DNA of 64,000 bases from Brachionus manjavacas. Taxonomy: Eukaryota > Rotifera > Eurotatoria > Ploima > Brachionidae. Every line of letters begins with the position of its first letter. Within the stretch, counting starts at the first letter, position 1. The notes beneath the pieces are model-generated. The model was not told where the DNA came from. It ran no database searches and worked only from the letters and a program-made list of their open reading frames with translations. Below, piece after piece: positions 1-11,098 of this stretch. The stretch covers positions 1,550,001 to 1,614,000 of the forward strand of contig JAHQIY010000001.1 in NCBI GenBank assembly GCA_019054805.1, in the 5' to 3' direction. Both the position numbers and the translations under genes were made by a program.

Positions 1-50
1 AGGACCTTTAGATCTTCAGTCTAACGCTCTCCCAACTGAGCTATTTCGGC
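1..50 (-). tRNA. tRNA-Phe (GAA), cut by window edge
   Basis: The first 50 bases match the 5' two-thirds of the complete tRNA-Phe at 1314-1385 base for base: acceptor 5' strand, D-arm, anticodon arm with GAA, and variable region. The T-arm and acceptor 3' strand lie outside the window. Same orientation as the complete copy, about 1.3 kb away. Confidence 0.9.
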
Positions 51-576
51 TTCATACACTTAATCAAATTTTTTTTTCTTTTTTAATTGCCAAAAATATT
101 TTCAAAAGATGATGGTTAACATGCTATGAACAGTTGATTTTTAAATTTTTTTTTAATTATAAAATTTAATGAAAAAGCTTATTTTTAAAATTAGTGATTA
201 AATATTTTAAAGCTTCAAAACTCTGCAAAAGTTTAATGAGTAAAGATTTTATGATTTTATGAGTATTATTTTTTCATTACTCTTGTTTTAGATTTAACAT
301 GTTTTTTTTACATGAAGTAATGTCTCCGCATTAAATTAAAAAATAATAATATTAATAACAACCTAATTTGATCAATTATTAATTTTATATATTGTAATTT
401 ATATATAGAACTGCTACGATAACTCTTTTTTACGTAAATTTACCAAATTTTTCGACATATAATATTATAAATAAAAATGGTAGAAAAACTTAATATACAA
501 TTAAATACCTTTTTTAAAATTAAGTAATAAATTCAATTTTTTATATACATTAAAATTAATTAAATAAAATAAAGTA

Positions 577-775
577 ATGCTTTGACTTAAGTTCTGGAAC
601 TAATTCGAAAATTTCTTTTGAACCCTCTTTAGAATTTCGTTGCACTGCGTCTATACGGATCTAAGCCCCTACTGCAAACTCCAGATGATGTCGAATAAAT
701 GACTTGAAAAGGAAATTGACTAAGCTTTTAGTAAAATATTTAAAAGTATTCTTGATATTCTACGTATTCTTCATT
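577..775 (-). pseudogene. LINE reverse-transcriptase fragment
   Basis: On the minus strand one frame reads a short piece of the LINE domain just downstream of the reverse transcriptase (pattern NTFKYFTKSLVNFLF then HHLEFAVGA, stop). The same block occurs in the better preserved LINE at 22118-23010. It has frame breaks and no active-site region. It is a small truncated relic between the two tRNA genes; nothing else is seen from 51 to 1312. Confidence 0.6.
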
Positions 776-1313
776 TGACCGGGAAAAAATTTAGTTTATT
801 TTAAACTAAACCAAAAATTAATCAATTTTTTTTAATTTTACATAACGAAATTTATATTTATTTCACTGTTATTTATTTGATTTAATATGATAATTTACCA
901 TATAACTAGTTTTGTTTCCAGAAAAATCAGGTTCCAAGAGCTTCTAGAGGCAACCGAAAAGGTACCGATAGAAGTTAAATTAATTTAAAGAGTATTTAGA
1001 ATGTGGTTGATTTTATGAGGATGCTTTTAAATTATACCTCACCAGATCACATAAAAAATGAAGATTTTATAGATATTTATTATTTTTGATTTTATTTTTT
1101 TACAATTAATTACGATTAGTTATTCCCAGATTTTATTTTATTTTTCACCTGGTCGCAAACAGGGAAGACTCAGTAATTCAATGATTCATGTGGAATCACT
1201 CGATGTTGATGACTAAATTTAAACAACTTTTTTATAAAAAAAATAATTAAAATTTTGAAATTTGTCAGTATTTTTTTACCGATTTAGAAATAGATTTTTT
1301 TCTGCAAAAAAGT

Positions 1314-1385
1314 GCCGAAACTCGGGATCGAACCAAGGACCTTTAGATCTTCAGTCTAACGCTCTCCCAACTGAGCTATTTCGGC
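1314..1385 (-). tRNA. tRNA-Phe, anticodon GAA
   Basis: Read on the minus strand this folds as a standard cloverleaf. The acceptor stem GCCGAAA/TTTCGGC is perfect, the D-arm is TAGCTCAGTTGGGAGAGC, the anticodon stem TTAGA/TCTAA encloses CTGAAGA (GAA, phenylalanine), and the T-arm has the TTCGATC loop. The discriminator base A is at 1313. No CCA is encoded and there is no intron, as expected for a eukaryotic nuclear gene. The internal box A and box B sequences look intact, so the gene is probably functional. Confidence 0.96.
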
Positions 1386-1462
1386 TTGTCATTTAGTTTT
1401 CAATAAATATTAATAATTCAAAAAATAATTATAATTAAAATTAAAAATTTATTTTAAAAAAA

Positions 1463-1867
1463 TTAAAATTGGACGTAATAGGGATTGTTTATGTTCATAT
1501 CATAGTTAATTTGACTACATTGAGTTTGAATATTGTTTGATAAAAAATCAGATTGCTGATTTGATTTTCGCTTCCGGTTCTTGGATTTGTTTGTATCTGA
1601 TAAGTTATCTTGGTAATGATGGCTTGTTTGGTTAAGATCAATATTCATATTTAGCACTGAATATAAAAATTTTATGTAATCAGAAGCCAATTTGAGAGTT
1701 TGAATTTTGCTCAGCTTATCTGATGGAAGAGTGGGTACAATTTTTCGTAATTTTTCGAATGCTTCGTTTAGTGACTCGGTTCTTTGTCGCTCACGGACAT
1801 TTGCCGTTTGGCGCACAGGCTGAAAAGTTTGCTCAAATCTAAAGCGTTTAGGTGAGGAATAATCCAT
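1463..1867 (-). CDS. TWIST: Twist-family bHLH transcription factor
   Basis: A 134-residue single-exon protein. Residues about 21-69 form a basic helix-loop-helix domain: basic region [16 protein letters not shown], then [19 protein letters not shown] in the helix-loop-helix, then [11 protein letters not shown] in helix 2. This core is the Twist signature rather than Hand, Scleraxis or Atonal, because Twist proteins share the [16 protein letters not shown] block. Twist factors bind E-box DNA as dimers and specify mesoderm and muscle precursors. The protein is short. The C-terminal WR motif of many Twist proteins is not seen; the tail is Asn/Gln/Ser-rich and ends NNPYYVQF. The start is the only ATG ahead of the basic region, and no splice signals are needed. 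Confidence 0.92.
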   Translation of the reverse strand: MDYSSPKRFRFEQTFQPVRQTANVRERQRTESLNEAFEKLRKIVPTLPSDKLSKIQTLKLASDYIKFLYSVLNMNIDLNQTSHHYQDNLSDTNKSKNRKRKSNQQSDFLSNNIQTQCSQINYDMNINNPYYVQF

Positions 1868-3701
1868 TTTTATGAAGTAAATTCAGGTTTAGAATTAGTG
1901 TTATTTATACCTTGTATGATAGATCATAAACGCCTTTTATCTCTTTAATTAAGCTCAATCAAACAACGAGTAAATAAAAATCATTAGCTAGTTTATTTAT
2001 TTTATTTTAAATAAAAGCTTGATATTTAAAGTAAATAAATTTTCTTTTTTATTTTGATATTTAAGAGATGAATGTTATTGCCTCTGGAAATGATTAGTTT
2101 CATCAATGGATGACTTCTTAAAGGTTCAATTATCACTGAAGATATTTTACTCGCTAGATACATTTAAGAATAATTTGAGTTTTTTAAGTCTAAAAGATAA
2201 AATTAGAATTTTTTTCAGTTCTGCAATAGAATATTTTCACCAAGATGAAAATTTTTTTAATCGTCAGTTTTGGATTAGTATATTCTATAATTTATCATTA
2301 TCTCTATATTCAAGAATACATGATGGTTTGAAGAAATGAAATAGCAGCTTTGGACAAAAATTCAATTCCTCCACAAAAACAAATTCTTCTCAGCCTGGAT
2401 TCTACATTAATAAAGGCAAAATATAGTCTCAATATGAGTTAGGGCTTCTATAATGTTTTATAAAGAATTGGTCAAAGTCAAAAAAAAAAATTTTATATTA
2501 TTTTTAATAATAAAATTTCAAGTATACTTTGGGTTTAAATTTTACAGATTTTTAGATTCATTCTTGATCAACTCTGGTTTTAAAGAGTACTATAGTGCCT
2601 TCACATAAAGTACAAAATCGGTTATTATTTCATGTAATTTTACATTAACTTTAGTAAGCTTAACTTTAGCATTACTGACTAATATTTATTTTATGAACAT
2701 AATAGTCAGTAATGCTTGTAAAATTACGTAAGCTTACATTAAAAAACGTGATTTTTTTAGCACTGCTCAAAAATGCTTACAACCAAAAATTTGAGGTTTT
2801 GTTAGGAAAAACAAAAATGATTTTTTTCCAAAATTTTGAATTAAATTTGTTTTGAAAAAAAAAAACTCAATATTTCTTACCTTTTCTTACAAAATTTTAA
2901 TTATAAATAAACAATTACACATTTTTTGGAAAAATTTGAAAAAATTTTGTACTGAAAATAAAAATCATCGAATTTTTTAGAACAAAAAATATTAAAATTC
3001 AAAATTTTTTAAATAGACTTAAAATTAAAAAAAAAAGTGGCTAAATACGCTCCAGCAGACTCGTCTTTCAGTGAATGTTGGCTTAAAGCTGATCGTTGCT
3101 TAATCACAGAGCAATCAGAAGAAAAAAATTAAATTTTTTTTTAAATAAAGTGAAGTATTTTTTAACTGAATGATTTAGAACGAGCTGAGACTATTGAACT
3201 TAGGATTTTAACTGAGGCCTTTGAGCATATTTATCAGGGAAGTTCGACTTTTATTTTTCAAATTTTTAGTCATTTTGATAATGATTAACTTATTGAGTAT
3301 TTTTCTGATGGGTGTTTGAAATTCTTCTTTAAGTTAATTTTTGGATGTAATTCGTGTCCAAAAATTCGAGGAAACTGCTCCATTGGTACATTGCTTTTAT
3401 TTAGTCGTATGTTTAATCTAAGACCCCAGGTTATACAAAAATATTTGATTCTAAAAATTGCTCTTTGAAGAGCTCCGTTAAAATCTAAAAGATTTTGGAA
3501 AGAAAACAAGATAGATGATCAGCGAAGAGTGCTTTTTAGATTCGAAACTGAACCAAATTTTTTGAACCAGTTATAATTTCAAACCGGTTTTTGTAAATTA
3601 AATTGGATTGCTAATATTTTTTTTATTTTTTCAAAGAATCAATATTTAATATTTAAATTAAATAAAAAGCTTCTTCCAAGAAAAAAATCAAAAAAACTTA
3701 C
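1868..3701. other. Gene-free AT-rich stretch
   Basis: No coding region can be supported. Short open frames at 2106-2339 (+) and 3285-3509 (-) lack domains and read like chance frames in AT-rich DNA. The only structured element seen is the hairpin at 2654-2737. Confidence 0.6.
2654..2737. repeat. Short inverted repeat (hairpin)
   Basis: GCATTACTGACTA at 2669-2681 is exactly complementary to 2703-2715. The flanking GTAAGCTTA blocks at 2654 and 2729-2737 also pair, giving a discontinuous stem around a ~21-bp loop. It could be a degenerate MITE end or a chance palindrome. Confidence 0.5.
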
Positions 3702-3709
3702 CAAATTTT

Positions 3710-5179
3710 GGTTTTGTGAAGTTCAGTTCAAAAGAACAGAACAAAGTAATAAAAAAATTTAATAACTTTTTATCAAAAAATTTAAAAATAAATTCTGTAA
3801 ATGCAGCATGGTGCAACATTCAAAGTTGCATCAACTGTAAATGTCTGCTAATGGTGTGCAGAATCTCTGCAAAATGCACTTAGCTTAATTAAATTGAAAT
3901 TTAATTTCTGCTAAACTCTGCAAATTTAGCAGGCTTTGATATTTGATGCAACTTTGAAAATTGCACTATGTTGCATTTACAGAACTACAGTGGTGTTCCG
4001 GATTTAGTAATTTACGATAATTTACGTAAAATATTGTAAATTTACGTAAATTTACAAAAGTAAAAAAACGTAAATTTACTTGATTTTACGTAAAATTTGG
4101 TAAATTTCGATCATTTTACGTAAATTTATGTAAAAAAAAAAATGTCCAAAAAATTGAAATAATTTGGCACTTTTTAAAAAAAAATGAATTTTTGTTATCC
4201 TTCAATATTTATATCCAAAATTATGAGAAAAAAAATTACCATAATTTACGTAAATTTTGGTAAAATGTAATCAATTTAATGGTAAAAAATAGTAAAAATG
4301 GTAAAAAATGATTATTTAAAATTTTAAATTAATTTGAAAAAAAATTTTTATTTCAATTTTTTACGTTAAAAAAATATTATAAGTTAATATTGCAAACATC
4401 TCATAGAGAGCGCATTTGGGTATTTGAAATTGTTAAAAGAGAAATACCAGGTCAAAAATATCAGAGAAAATTCTAAGCTATTTCTAAAGCTCCTTCAAAA
4501 ATTAATGATTTAAAAATTATTTAATAGTTTTTTTATTTTTTTTTATTTTTTGAAGGAGCTTTAGAAATAGCTTAGAATTTTCTCTGATATTTTTGACCTG
4601 GTATTTCTCTTTTAACAATTTCAAATACCCAAATGCGCTCTCTATGAGATGTTTGCAATATTAACTTATAATATTTTTTTAACGTAAAAAATTGAAATAA
4701 AATTTTTTCAAATTAATTTAAAATTTTAAATAATCATTTTTTACCATTTTTTACTATTTTTTACCATTAAATTGATTACATTTTACCAAAATTTACGTAA
4801 ATTATGGTAATTTTTTTTTTCTCATAATTTTGGATATAAATATTGAAGGATAACAAAAATTCATTTTTTTTTAAAAAGTGCCAAATTATTTCAATTTTTT
4901 GGACATTTTTTTTTTTACATAAATTTACGTAAAATGATCGAAATTTACCAAATTTTACGTAAAATCAAGTAAATTTACGTTTTTTTACTTTTGTAAATTT
5001 ACGTAAATTTACAATATTTTACGTTAAATTCGGTAAATTTACTGTATTTTACGTAAATTATCGTAAATTACTAAATCCGGAACACCACTGTAAGTTTAAA
5101 CCTTAAGAAAAAAATTTATTCAATTTTTTTACATTTTTTCTGTTCTTTTTTTCATTTTGTACTGAATTTCACCAAAACA
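3710..5179. mobile_element. Non-autonomous DNA element (8-bp TSD), split by a nested insertion
   Basis: The termini are GGTTTTGTGAAGTTC at the left and its degenerate complement TTCACCAAAAC at the right. They are flanked by direct repeats CAAATTTT at 3702-3709 and 5180-5187, an 8-bp target duplication. With the nested palindrome removed the element is about 365 bp. It aligns along its whole length with the uninterrupted copy at 35673-36034 (362 bp), including the repeated TTCAAAGTTGCATCA blocks that make it an imperfect foldback. It carries no coding capacity. An 8-bp duplication suits hAT-, P- or Merlin-type transposases; the terminal GG leaves the superfamily open. Confidence 0.82.
3986..5092. 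mobile_element. Tc1/mariner-like long palindromic MITE with TA duplication
   Basis: The left arm (3988-4501) and right arm (about 4547-5090) are near-perfect reverse complements around a spacer of ~45 bp. Both outer ends read CAGTGGTGTTCCGG inward and each is flanked by TA (3986-3987 and 5091-5092). The CAGT terminus plus TA duplication is the Tc1/mariner hallmark. The arms differ by one 30-bp block present only in the right arm (around 5015-5045). The arms are dense in TTTACGTAAATTTACG-type units. There is no transposase frame, so it is a non-autonomous snapback element. Related decayed ACGTAAATTT-rich palindromes occur near 10.25, 12.7, 25.2 and 26.5 kb. Confidence 0.88.
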
Positions 5180-5187
5180 CAAATTTT

Positions 5188-6240
5188 TTTTACAATAAAT
5201 TTATGCTACATTAAAAAAATAAACATTTAAACAGAATTGATTGAAATTCATTTTCTCATTAACATGAAAATTTTTTTTTTCAAACTTAACAGTGTTTAAA
5301 TTTTATGAGTTCAAAAATTATTATTTAATCTTTAGATTACAAGAATCTAGCATTTCAAATAAGCAAAAAGTTCATAAAAATTTAATACAAATAATTGATA
5401 CAAAAAGCTTCATGAAAATATCTTTAATCAACTAAAAGTCAAAAGTTTCTAAAACCGGTTTGAAAAATCTAACCAATTTGACCAGAAACCGGTTCGAAAC
5501 TTTTTCTACCACTTCACTAAAAATTACTAAGAAATGAGTTGGTGAATGGCAGATTCCTTGAGGGACACCTGATTTGGTATTATATGATATAGAAAAACTG
5601 TTAAATACGATGAATCGCAGACAAAAAAATAACAAAGAAAATAAAAAAATTTGGTTTTTAAAAAATTTAACAGAACTTTGAATAATTTCGTAATAGCTTG
5701 ATACTTTTATTTCTATTTGTTCTATTTGCTTACTATTTGGTCATCTATTTCATAATCAATGACAAAATCGACCCAATTAAAAACAGCTTTTTCAATTTAT
5801 CGTGACTATAACTCTGGTGTTGTATAAAAAGTATAATAAAAAATAAAGATAAGTAAAAATTTCATTTTCCTAAAAGAATGAAGTGATTGGAACTGATTTA
5901 TAAAAGGTAATGGACTTTTTTTACTTTTGGTTTTATTTAGCTAATGAATGCGAGTAGATTTGATTTACAGAAAAAGTATATTTACAGTTGAGCTTTTTAA
6001 AATTAAGACACACTTTTGAATTAAATTATTTTTTGAATATTTTTTAATTAACTATATTTTTATTTGTATTTTACTAACACTTCATTGATTTTAGAAAATG
6101 AAATTTTTCTATTCTTCATATTTTTCTTGACTTATCTTCAACAGAGCCAGAGCTCTAAAGTAGAGAATGTAATCCTGAGGCTGAGACCGCCGAATTTCTA
6201 TCTGGTGTGTTGAAAATGAGACTTAAAGCAAATATTTACG
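5188..6240. other. Gene-free stretch
   Basis: AT-rich with no supportable gene. A block at about 5925-5965 (GCGAGTAGATTTGATTT core) recurs in inverted orientation at 7875-7925, so the region to 8.1 kb may be a decayed inverted duplication of flanks of the secreted-protein family. Confidence 0.45.
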
Positions 6241-6267
6241 AACATCACGTATCAAGAAAAAAAAAAT

Positions 6268-6494
6268 TCTCAGTTAAATTTTCAAATGGGATTATTCAGC
6301 CTCCTAAAGTGTTATATTCAATTAAGAAAATTCAGCTTGACAATCAGTTTTCATAATTTCGTTAAAAAATTTTGTCAGAAGAAATAAAAACTCATGGCAT
6401 GAATGTGGATATAGAAGTTGCGTTTTTCACAAATGTTTTGCCTGCTTGTGGTATGCCTGAACCAAAACCTTCTAATTATACTCTTGTAAAATAA
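6268..6494 (+). pseudogene. C-terminal fragment of the secreted ~571-aa family
   Basis: One frame reads KFSVKFSNGIIQPPKVLYSI, then an in-frame stop and a frame change, then a hydrophobic beta-type segment ending near 6494. The PPKVLYSI block matches TPKVLYSI in the C-terminal domain of the intact gene at 15253-16968. Order and spacing also match (F..F...P.V..SI, then GMNVDIEVAFF). No N-terminal part is found upstream. It is either a decayed copy or an isolated last exon; a pseudogene is more likely given the stop. Confidence 0.5.
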
Positions 6495-6499
6495 CAATT

Positions 6500-8101
6500 T
6501 TAAAATTTTATAATTGCTTTAATTTCAAAAGTTTTATTAATAAAGAGAAATTTAAAATGTCTAGTCCATTGATGGAATAGCTCGCCGTTGAAATTATTCA
6601 GCTTATATTATCTAAGCTTTTTTTTTTTTATTTTTTCTATATTATCTTGAATTTCATTTATTTTTAAAATTTAATCATTTGATAAAAAGATAAATTAGTT
6701 TTGTTTTTGTAATTAAATCTGGAACTGTGTGTATCTTGCTATCATAGAAAATTAATGGTAAGGCATCTTCGTAAGCCTTTTAACAATGGTCACAAAAAAT
6801 AAGATGAATGAAAAAGTTCAAATCATCAATTAAAAAAATGTAAGTTTAGCTGATGCCATATCCAATTCCAATTTATATTACAGAGATTCTAGAGGTAGCC
6901 GAAGATGTACACTTGGAAATTAAGAAGTTTTTCAAAATCGCGATGTCTCAAAAAAAAATTTTTCAGTTTCAAATTTTAAAAATAATATATTTGAGAATGA
7001 TATTTATTAATTTAATAAAATTTAATTCAAATATTATTTTAATATTAATTAAAATACGTGATTTCAACTTTATTGATTTTAAGTGAAAATTGCAAGCATT
7101 TTCACATTTGAAATGAAACTTTTTGGTGAAATAGAATGAATTTAATTTTTATTTTGAAAAATTTACAAAAAATTTGAGAATTCTTTTTTAAACTTAAAAC
7201 TTTGATTAATTAAGAAATATAAATTAAACCATCGGGTTGAACCATCGGGTTGAATGATTAATGATCAAATCATTGTTGAATTTTTTATAAAACAAATAAA
7301 TTTTGAATATTTTTAAAATCCCAAGTTTAAATAACCAAAAAAATGAGGCATAAAGAACCCAATGTAGTCAAATTTTTATTTTTTTATTGAAAACCTTGAG
7401 CCTGCTTCATCCTCTTACACAATATCAATAATTTTAAACTATAGGGCATCGAAATTTATTAAAATGAATTCTAATAATTTTCTTGTTCTCATCTTAACGC
7501 TTGACGTTTAAAATTAGCCGATTCAAAAAATTAACTCTATAGATTAGTCTATTGAAACTCATCTTGCTTTTATCCTTTATAAACTACAAGATGATAGTAA
7601 ATCTTTATCAATAAATTATCATTTTTTTCCAGAATTTATTTATTTAAATAAGATTAAAGTCAATTAGTAGCAAAGTTGTAAAAATTTAAAATAACAAAGT
7701 AAAAAAAATGATTTAGTCATATTCTTGACTATCTACAATTGAAGAGAAATTAAATTTCATCATATCTAAGCAATTGCACTATTTTAGATGCCATCTCAAG
7801 CTTCCTGAATCGTAAATAAATTATCATTTGTTTCTATAATTGAGATTAATTTTTAACAAATTCTACTTATTCTTAAAAATCAAATCTACTCGCGTCTTTT
7901 AGTTAAATAAATAAAACCAAAAAAATAAAACCAAATTGGCAATGTAAATTCTATGATTTAATTCCTTTAAAAATATTTCCTATTTAAATTTTATTTTAAG
8001 TACATTTTTTTGATAATTTTTAAAACAATTTTAGAAAAATTAGAATTTTATTATTTTAATTTTTTATTAAATATAAAAACAACAAGTGACTTTTGGGATG
8101 G
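6500..8101. other. Gene-free stretch
   Basis: AT-rich, with no domain-bearing frame. The short frame at 6853-7086 has no recognisable domain. Downstream flank of the gene at 8102-9817. Confidence 0.5.
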
Positions 8102-9817
8102 TCATGAACCAATGGCAACCCACTCAATTTCTAATTCACCATTTACAAGACCATCTCTAAGAATAATTTGACACTCTAAACTTGTGTTTGTAACTTCTTT
8201 GGTAACTAATTCATAAGGTATTTGATTAGTATATGAACTCACTATTCTGTAGGAATAAAAAATATGCGGTTTATATTCATAGCCAACTAAATCTGCAGTA
8301 AAATTAAAGACAATATAATTGTTGTTATAATGCGGTATTCTTTTCTTAAAATCATTCCTTATAATATGGTCTGGTTTTCCAATTCTCCATATTCCAGTCA
8401 TAATTTTGTATTTATAGTTTTGAGTAAATGCCAAATGCCAATATTTTAAATACGCAGAGTCTTTCAAAGATTCAGGAAAGTGAATGTTATCGTTATCTCT
8501 TTTAGAATAATGTGTAGGTCTTTTATTTAGATAAAATGAGCTTGAGTATTCTGATTGATACAATTTTTTAGAAATTTCTCTAAATACAAGACCATTAAAG
8601 AATTTATTTTTGTCAAGATGAGACACCTTAATTCGTGCAGGAACAATTTTGTTTGCTTTTTGAATCCATTCTACTTCATTTTGCTCGAAATCATTCAATT
8701 GTTCCAATTGTTCTGATATTGTCTTTGAATTTTTGTTAATAATGAAAAAATTCAAGCTTTCGTTTAAATTTAAAAAATCAAAATTTATGTCTAAAAAATC
8801 CTCAATTAAATTTTGATTTAAACTTTCATTAATTTCTATCGATTTATTTTCCCCATCATCAACAATCGTGAATAATTCACTCATTTTTTGTTCAAACCTC
8901 TCTAAATTAAGCTCACTTGATTCTAAATTGTAAGGTGATAATTTATCTAATGCTTTTTCAAATGGAACCAAATAATTAACTGAATTAGAAGTCTGCTTTA
9001 AAAATTCTTGGACGAAACTTTTCTCAAAATTGTTTTCAAAAATTCGATATTCTTCAAAGATGTTTAGTCTTTGATAAATCTCGTGTGAAAGTCTATTCAG
9101 TTGATACATTGTAATGAACACTTCTGATTTGGATCCAAAAATCCTGTCCACTAAATTAAGTTGATTTAAATGCTTTGTTGATAACACCAGTAAATTTTCT
9201 CGATAATCTTGGCTATTGGAATAAGCATCACACTTTATTTCCAAATCGGGATCAAAATCATCTTTTTCTAGTCTTTTTTCCAAAGCTTTGCGTTCAATTG
9301 CCAAATTGGTATCAGGATAAGGAAATGTTACTCGCAAAGGGAAGGTGAACAAGTCTGCTGCTTTCCCATATAAGAAAAGATTGTGTCCATTATTATACAA
9401 TTCTATTTGGCATTCAAATCTGTCTGGTCTTAGAGTTAATATTTGATCTACAGAGACAGATATATTGTACTTTTTATGGATGGCTTCAACTAATTTTTTC
9501 TTATTTTCTTTGTTTAAAAGCTCAACAAAAAAGTCAAATCCATCTGGTCTAAAATTGAATATTTCTGCTTGAGGTAAAATTTTGGAAATGGTCGGATTCC
9601 CAATTGAGACCCAGTTCAATTGAGAGTATTTCTCATGATCATTGCTTTTAATAATTTTATCATTGCCGGCTGTTTTGTAAGCTTCCAAAATAATAAAGTT
9701 TTTCTCTTCTTCATATTCAAGAGTTATATCAGCTAAATCAAAGACAACATCGTTTGTAGCCAATGTCTCCCAATTTATCAAAACAAGAATCAAAAAATTC
9801 AAAATTAAATTTTTCAT
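8102..9817 (-). CDS. Secreted ~571-aa family protein, copy 1 (H-type-lectin-like C-terminus, tentative)
   Basis: An intact 571-residue frame with a clear signal peptide (MKNLILNFLILVLINWETLA), so the product is probably secreted. I do not recognise the full-length family. The first ~200 residues are almost identical to the inverted copy at 15253-16968; the middle (~200-330) is clearly related, and the rest diverges strongly. Residues ~510-571 fit the H-type lectin pattern: an F-x-F strand, K-P-H-I-F-Y, a V-T-N-T-S-L segment, and a terminal strand ELEIEWVAIG. A W-V-S-I-G motif also occurs near residue 72. The block VEWIQKANKIVPARIKVSHL (~390-410) is shared by all intact copies. About 100 bp upstream of the ATG matches copy 2 in inverted form and includes a TTTCTCCTTAG acceptor-like sequence, suggesting a 5'-UTR intron. 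The lectin assignment is inference. Confidence 0.85.
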   Translation of the reverse strand: MKNLILNFLILVLINWETLATNDVVFDLADITLEYEEEKNFIILEAYKTAGNDKIIKSNDHEKYSQLNWVSIGNPTISKILPQAEIFNFRPDGFDFFVELLNKENKKKLVEAIHKKYNISVSVDQILTLRPDRFECQIELYNNGHNLFLYGKAADLFTFPLRVTFPYPDTNLAIERKALEKRLEKDDFDPDLEIKCDAYSNSQDYRENLLVLSTKHLNQLNLVDRIFGSKSEVFITMYQLNRLSHEIYQRLNIFEEYRIFENNFEKSFVQEFLKQTSNSVNYLVPFEKALDKLSPYNLESSELNLERFEQKMSELFTIVDDGENKSIEINESLNQNLIEDFLDINFDFLNLNESLNFFIINKNSKTISEQLEQLNDFEQNEVEWIQKANKIVPARIKVSHLDKNKFFNGLVFREISKKLYQSEYSSSFYLNKRPTHYSKRDNDNIHFPESLKDSAYLKYWHLAFTQNYKYKIMTGIWRIGKPDHIIRNDFKKRIPHYNNNYIVFNFTADLVGYEYKPHIFYSYRIVSSYTNQIPYELVTKEVTNTSLECQIILRDGLVNGELEIEWVAIGS

Positions 9818-10234
9818 TGTTAAAAGTTCTAAGGAGAAAAAAATGAATCAGATTTTTATTCCAAAATTTAAAAAGAATTTTTTTAATTTACTCTAATTCA
9901 TTGCGTATGATAAAAGATAACAATCTCAATTCAAAAATAAAAGTTATTTTTTATTTTCATCATTTTGAGATTGTAAATCAATTTTATTTCTTTAAATTTT
10001 AAAAGAGATGCTAATTGTTTTAAATTAAAATTCTGTCCAAAAACCTAACATTTGGTCCATAATTTAATTAGTTGGCTTCAAATGTAAATCTCATATTATT
10101 TTAATTACAAATGAAATTAAATTCTTCGTTCCTTTTCAGAGTGGGGGGTAAAATTTTTTGAATAATAAATTTGAAGTATGAATGATCTTTTTTGAGATGT
10201 GTTCATTTAGCTCGTCAAAGATTTTCGCATAACT

Positions 10235-10706
10235 TACAGTGCTACTACAATACCTTGAATTCACCATATTTTACGTATATTATGGTAAATTAATGATATT
10301 TTACCATTTTTACCGTAAATTATCGTAAATTACCGATAATTATTATAAAATTCAGTGAAAAAAAAATCCAAAATTTCTCGAAAAAAAACGAATTTCATGA
10401 AAAAAATTTTTTTTTTTTGAATTTTTAAAAAAGTAAAAATATTAAAGTAATTTTTTACCATTGTTAGCCTTTTTTTTCAAAAATTTACCGAAATTTACGT
10501 AAATTTAGATCAAAAAATTCAATCAAATTTTAATTTTTTTCCTTTTTTTAAAATTCAAAAAAATTTTTTTTTATGAAAATCGTTTTTTTTTCGTGAAATG
10601 GATTTTGGATTTTTTTTTCACTGAATTTTATAATAATTATCGGCAATTTACTGTTACTTTAATAACTGCATTATAAATTTGAGTGAAATTCTCAAAATTG
10701 TACTAT
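10235..10706. repeat. Palindromic ACGTAAATTT-rich repeat
   Basis: The left segment 10320-10450 and right segment 10540-10655 are imperfect reverse complements; the ATAATTATTATAAAATTCAG block on the left is mirrored on the right. The left end TACAGTGCTACTAC resembles a Tc1/mariner terminus, but the matching right end is not found. The right half (10464-10705) recurs as a direct repeat at 12700-12947. It has no coding capacity. Confidence 0.65.
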
Positions 10707-11098
10707 TGTAACAGTGCAAAACTAAGATTATATTTATAATGTTTGAAATTTGAAATTTGAAATTAAGAACTGTACTTTGCACTGTTCAAATGTTGACATT
10801 GCAAAAACAAAACAAAAGTGTTCTTAAGTTTTTGCTAAGCTTATTTAATCACGCATTGCAACTATGATTTATGAATTCTATTGTCAAACTAGTAACCAAT
10901 AAAATCATAGTTGCATCATCTTTTATTTTACAATATAAATTCCTCTTATTCTTGTTAAATCTTAAGCCGAAAAATTATTTTTAAATTTAGTTGAAAATTC
11001 TTATTTTAGGGGATAATATTGAGTTATAAAATTTCAAATAAACGATTTGAAACAAAACAAATCTTAATCTTTTATTTCAGTAGCTGAACAACGCTACA
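10707..11098 (+). mobile_element. Putative 5' LTR with adjacent primer-binding site
   Basis: The segment runs from TGTAACAGTG to GAACAACGCTACA (TG...CA termini, ~392 bp). TGGTGATAGCGG begins two bases later at 11101, as expected for a tRNA primer-binding site. The gag-like frame starts about 300 bp downstream. No 3' LTR is present for comparison, so the borders are provisional. Confidence 0.5.

Noticed and set aside
2106..2339. 77-codon open frame
   Set aside because: Low-complexity Phe/Leu/Ile/Ser composition typical of translated AT-rich DNA, with no domain or splice context.
3285..3509. 74-codon minus-strand frame
   Set aside because: No domain, no conserved context, adjacent to repeats.
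5432..5635. 67-codon minus-strand frame
   Set aside because: Contains KSGVPQGI, which hints at a reverse-transcriptase motif, but nothing else around it matches, so a LINE call was not made.
6853..7086. 77-codon frame starting MPYPIPIYITEI
   Set aside because: No domain. A similar block near 920-990 suggests a dispersed repeat rather than a gene.
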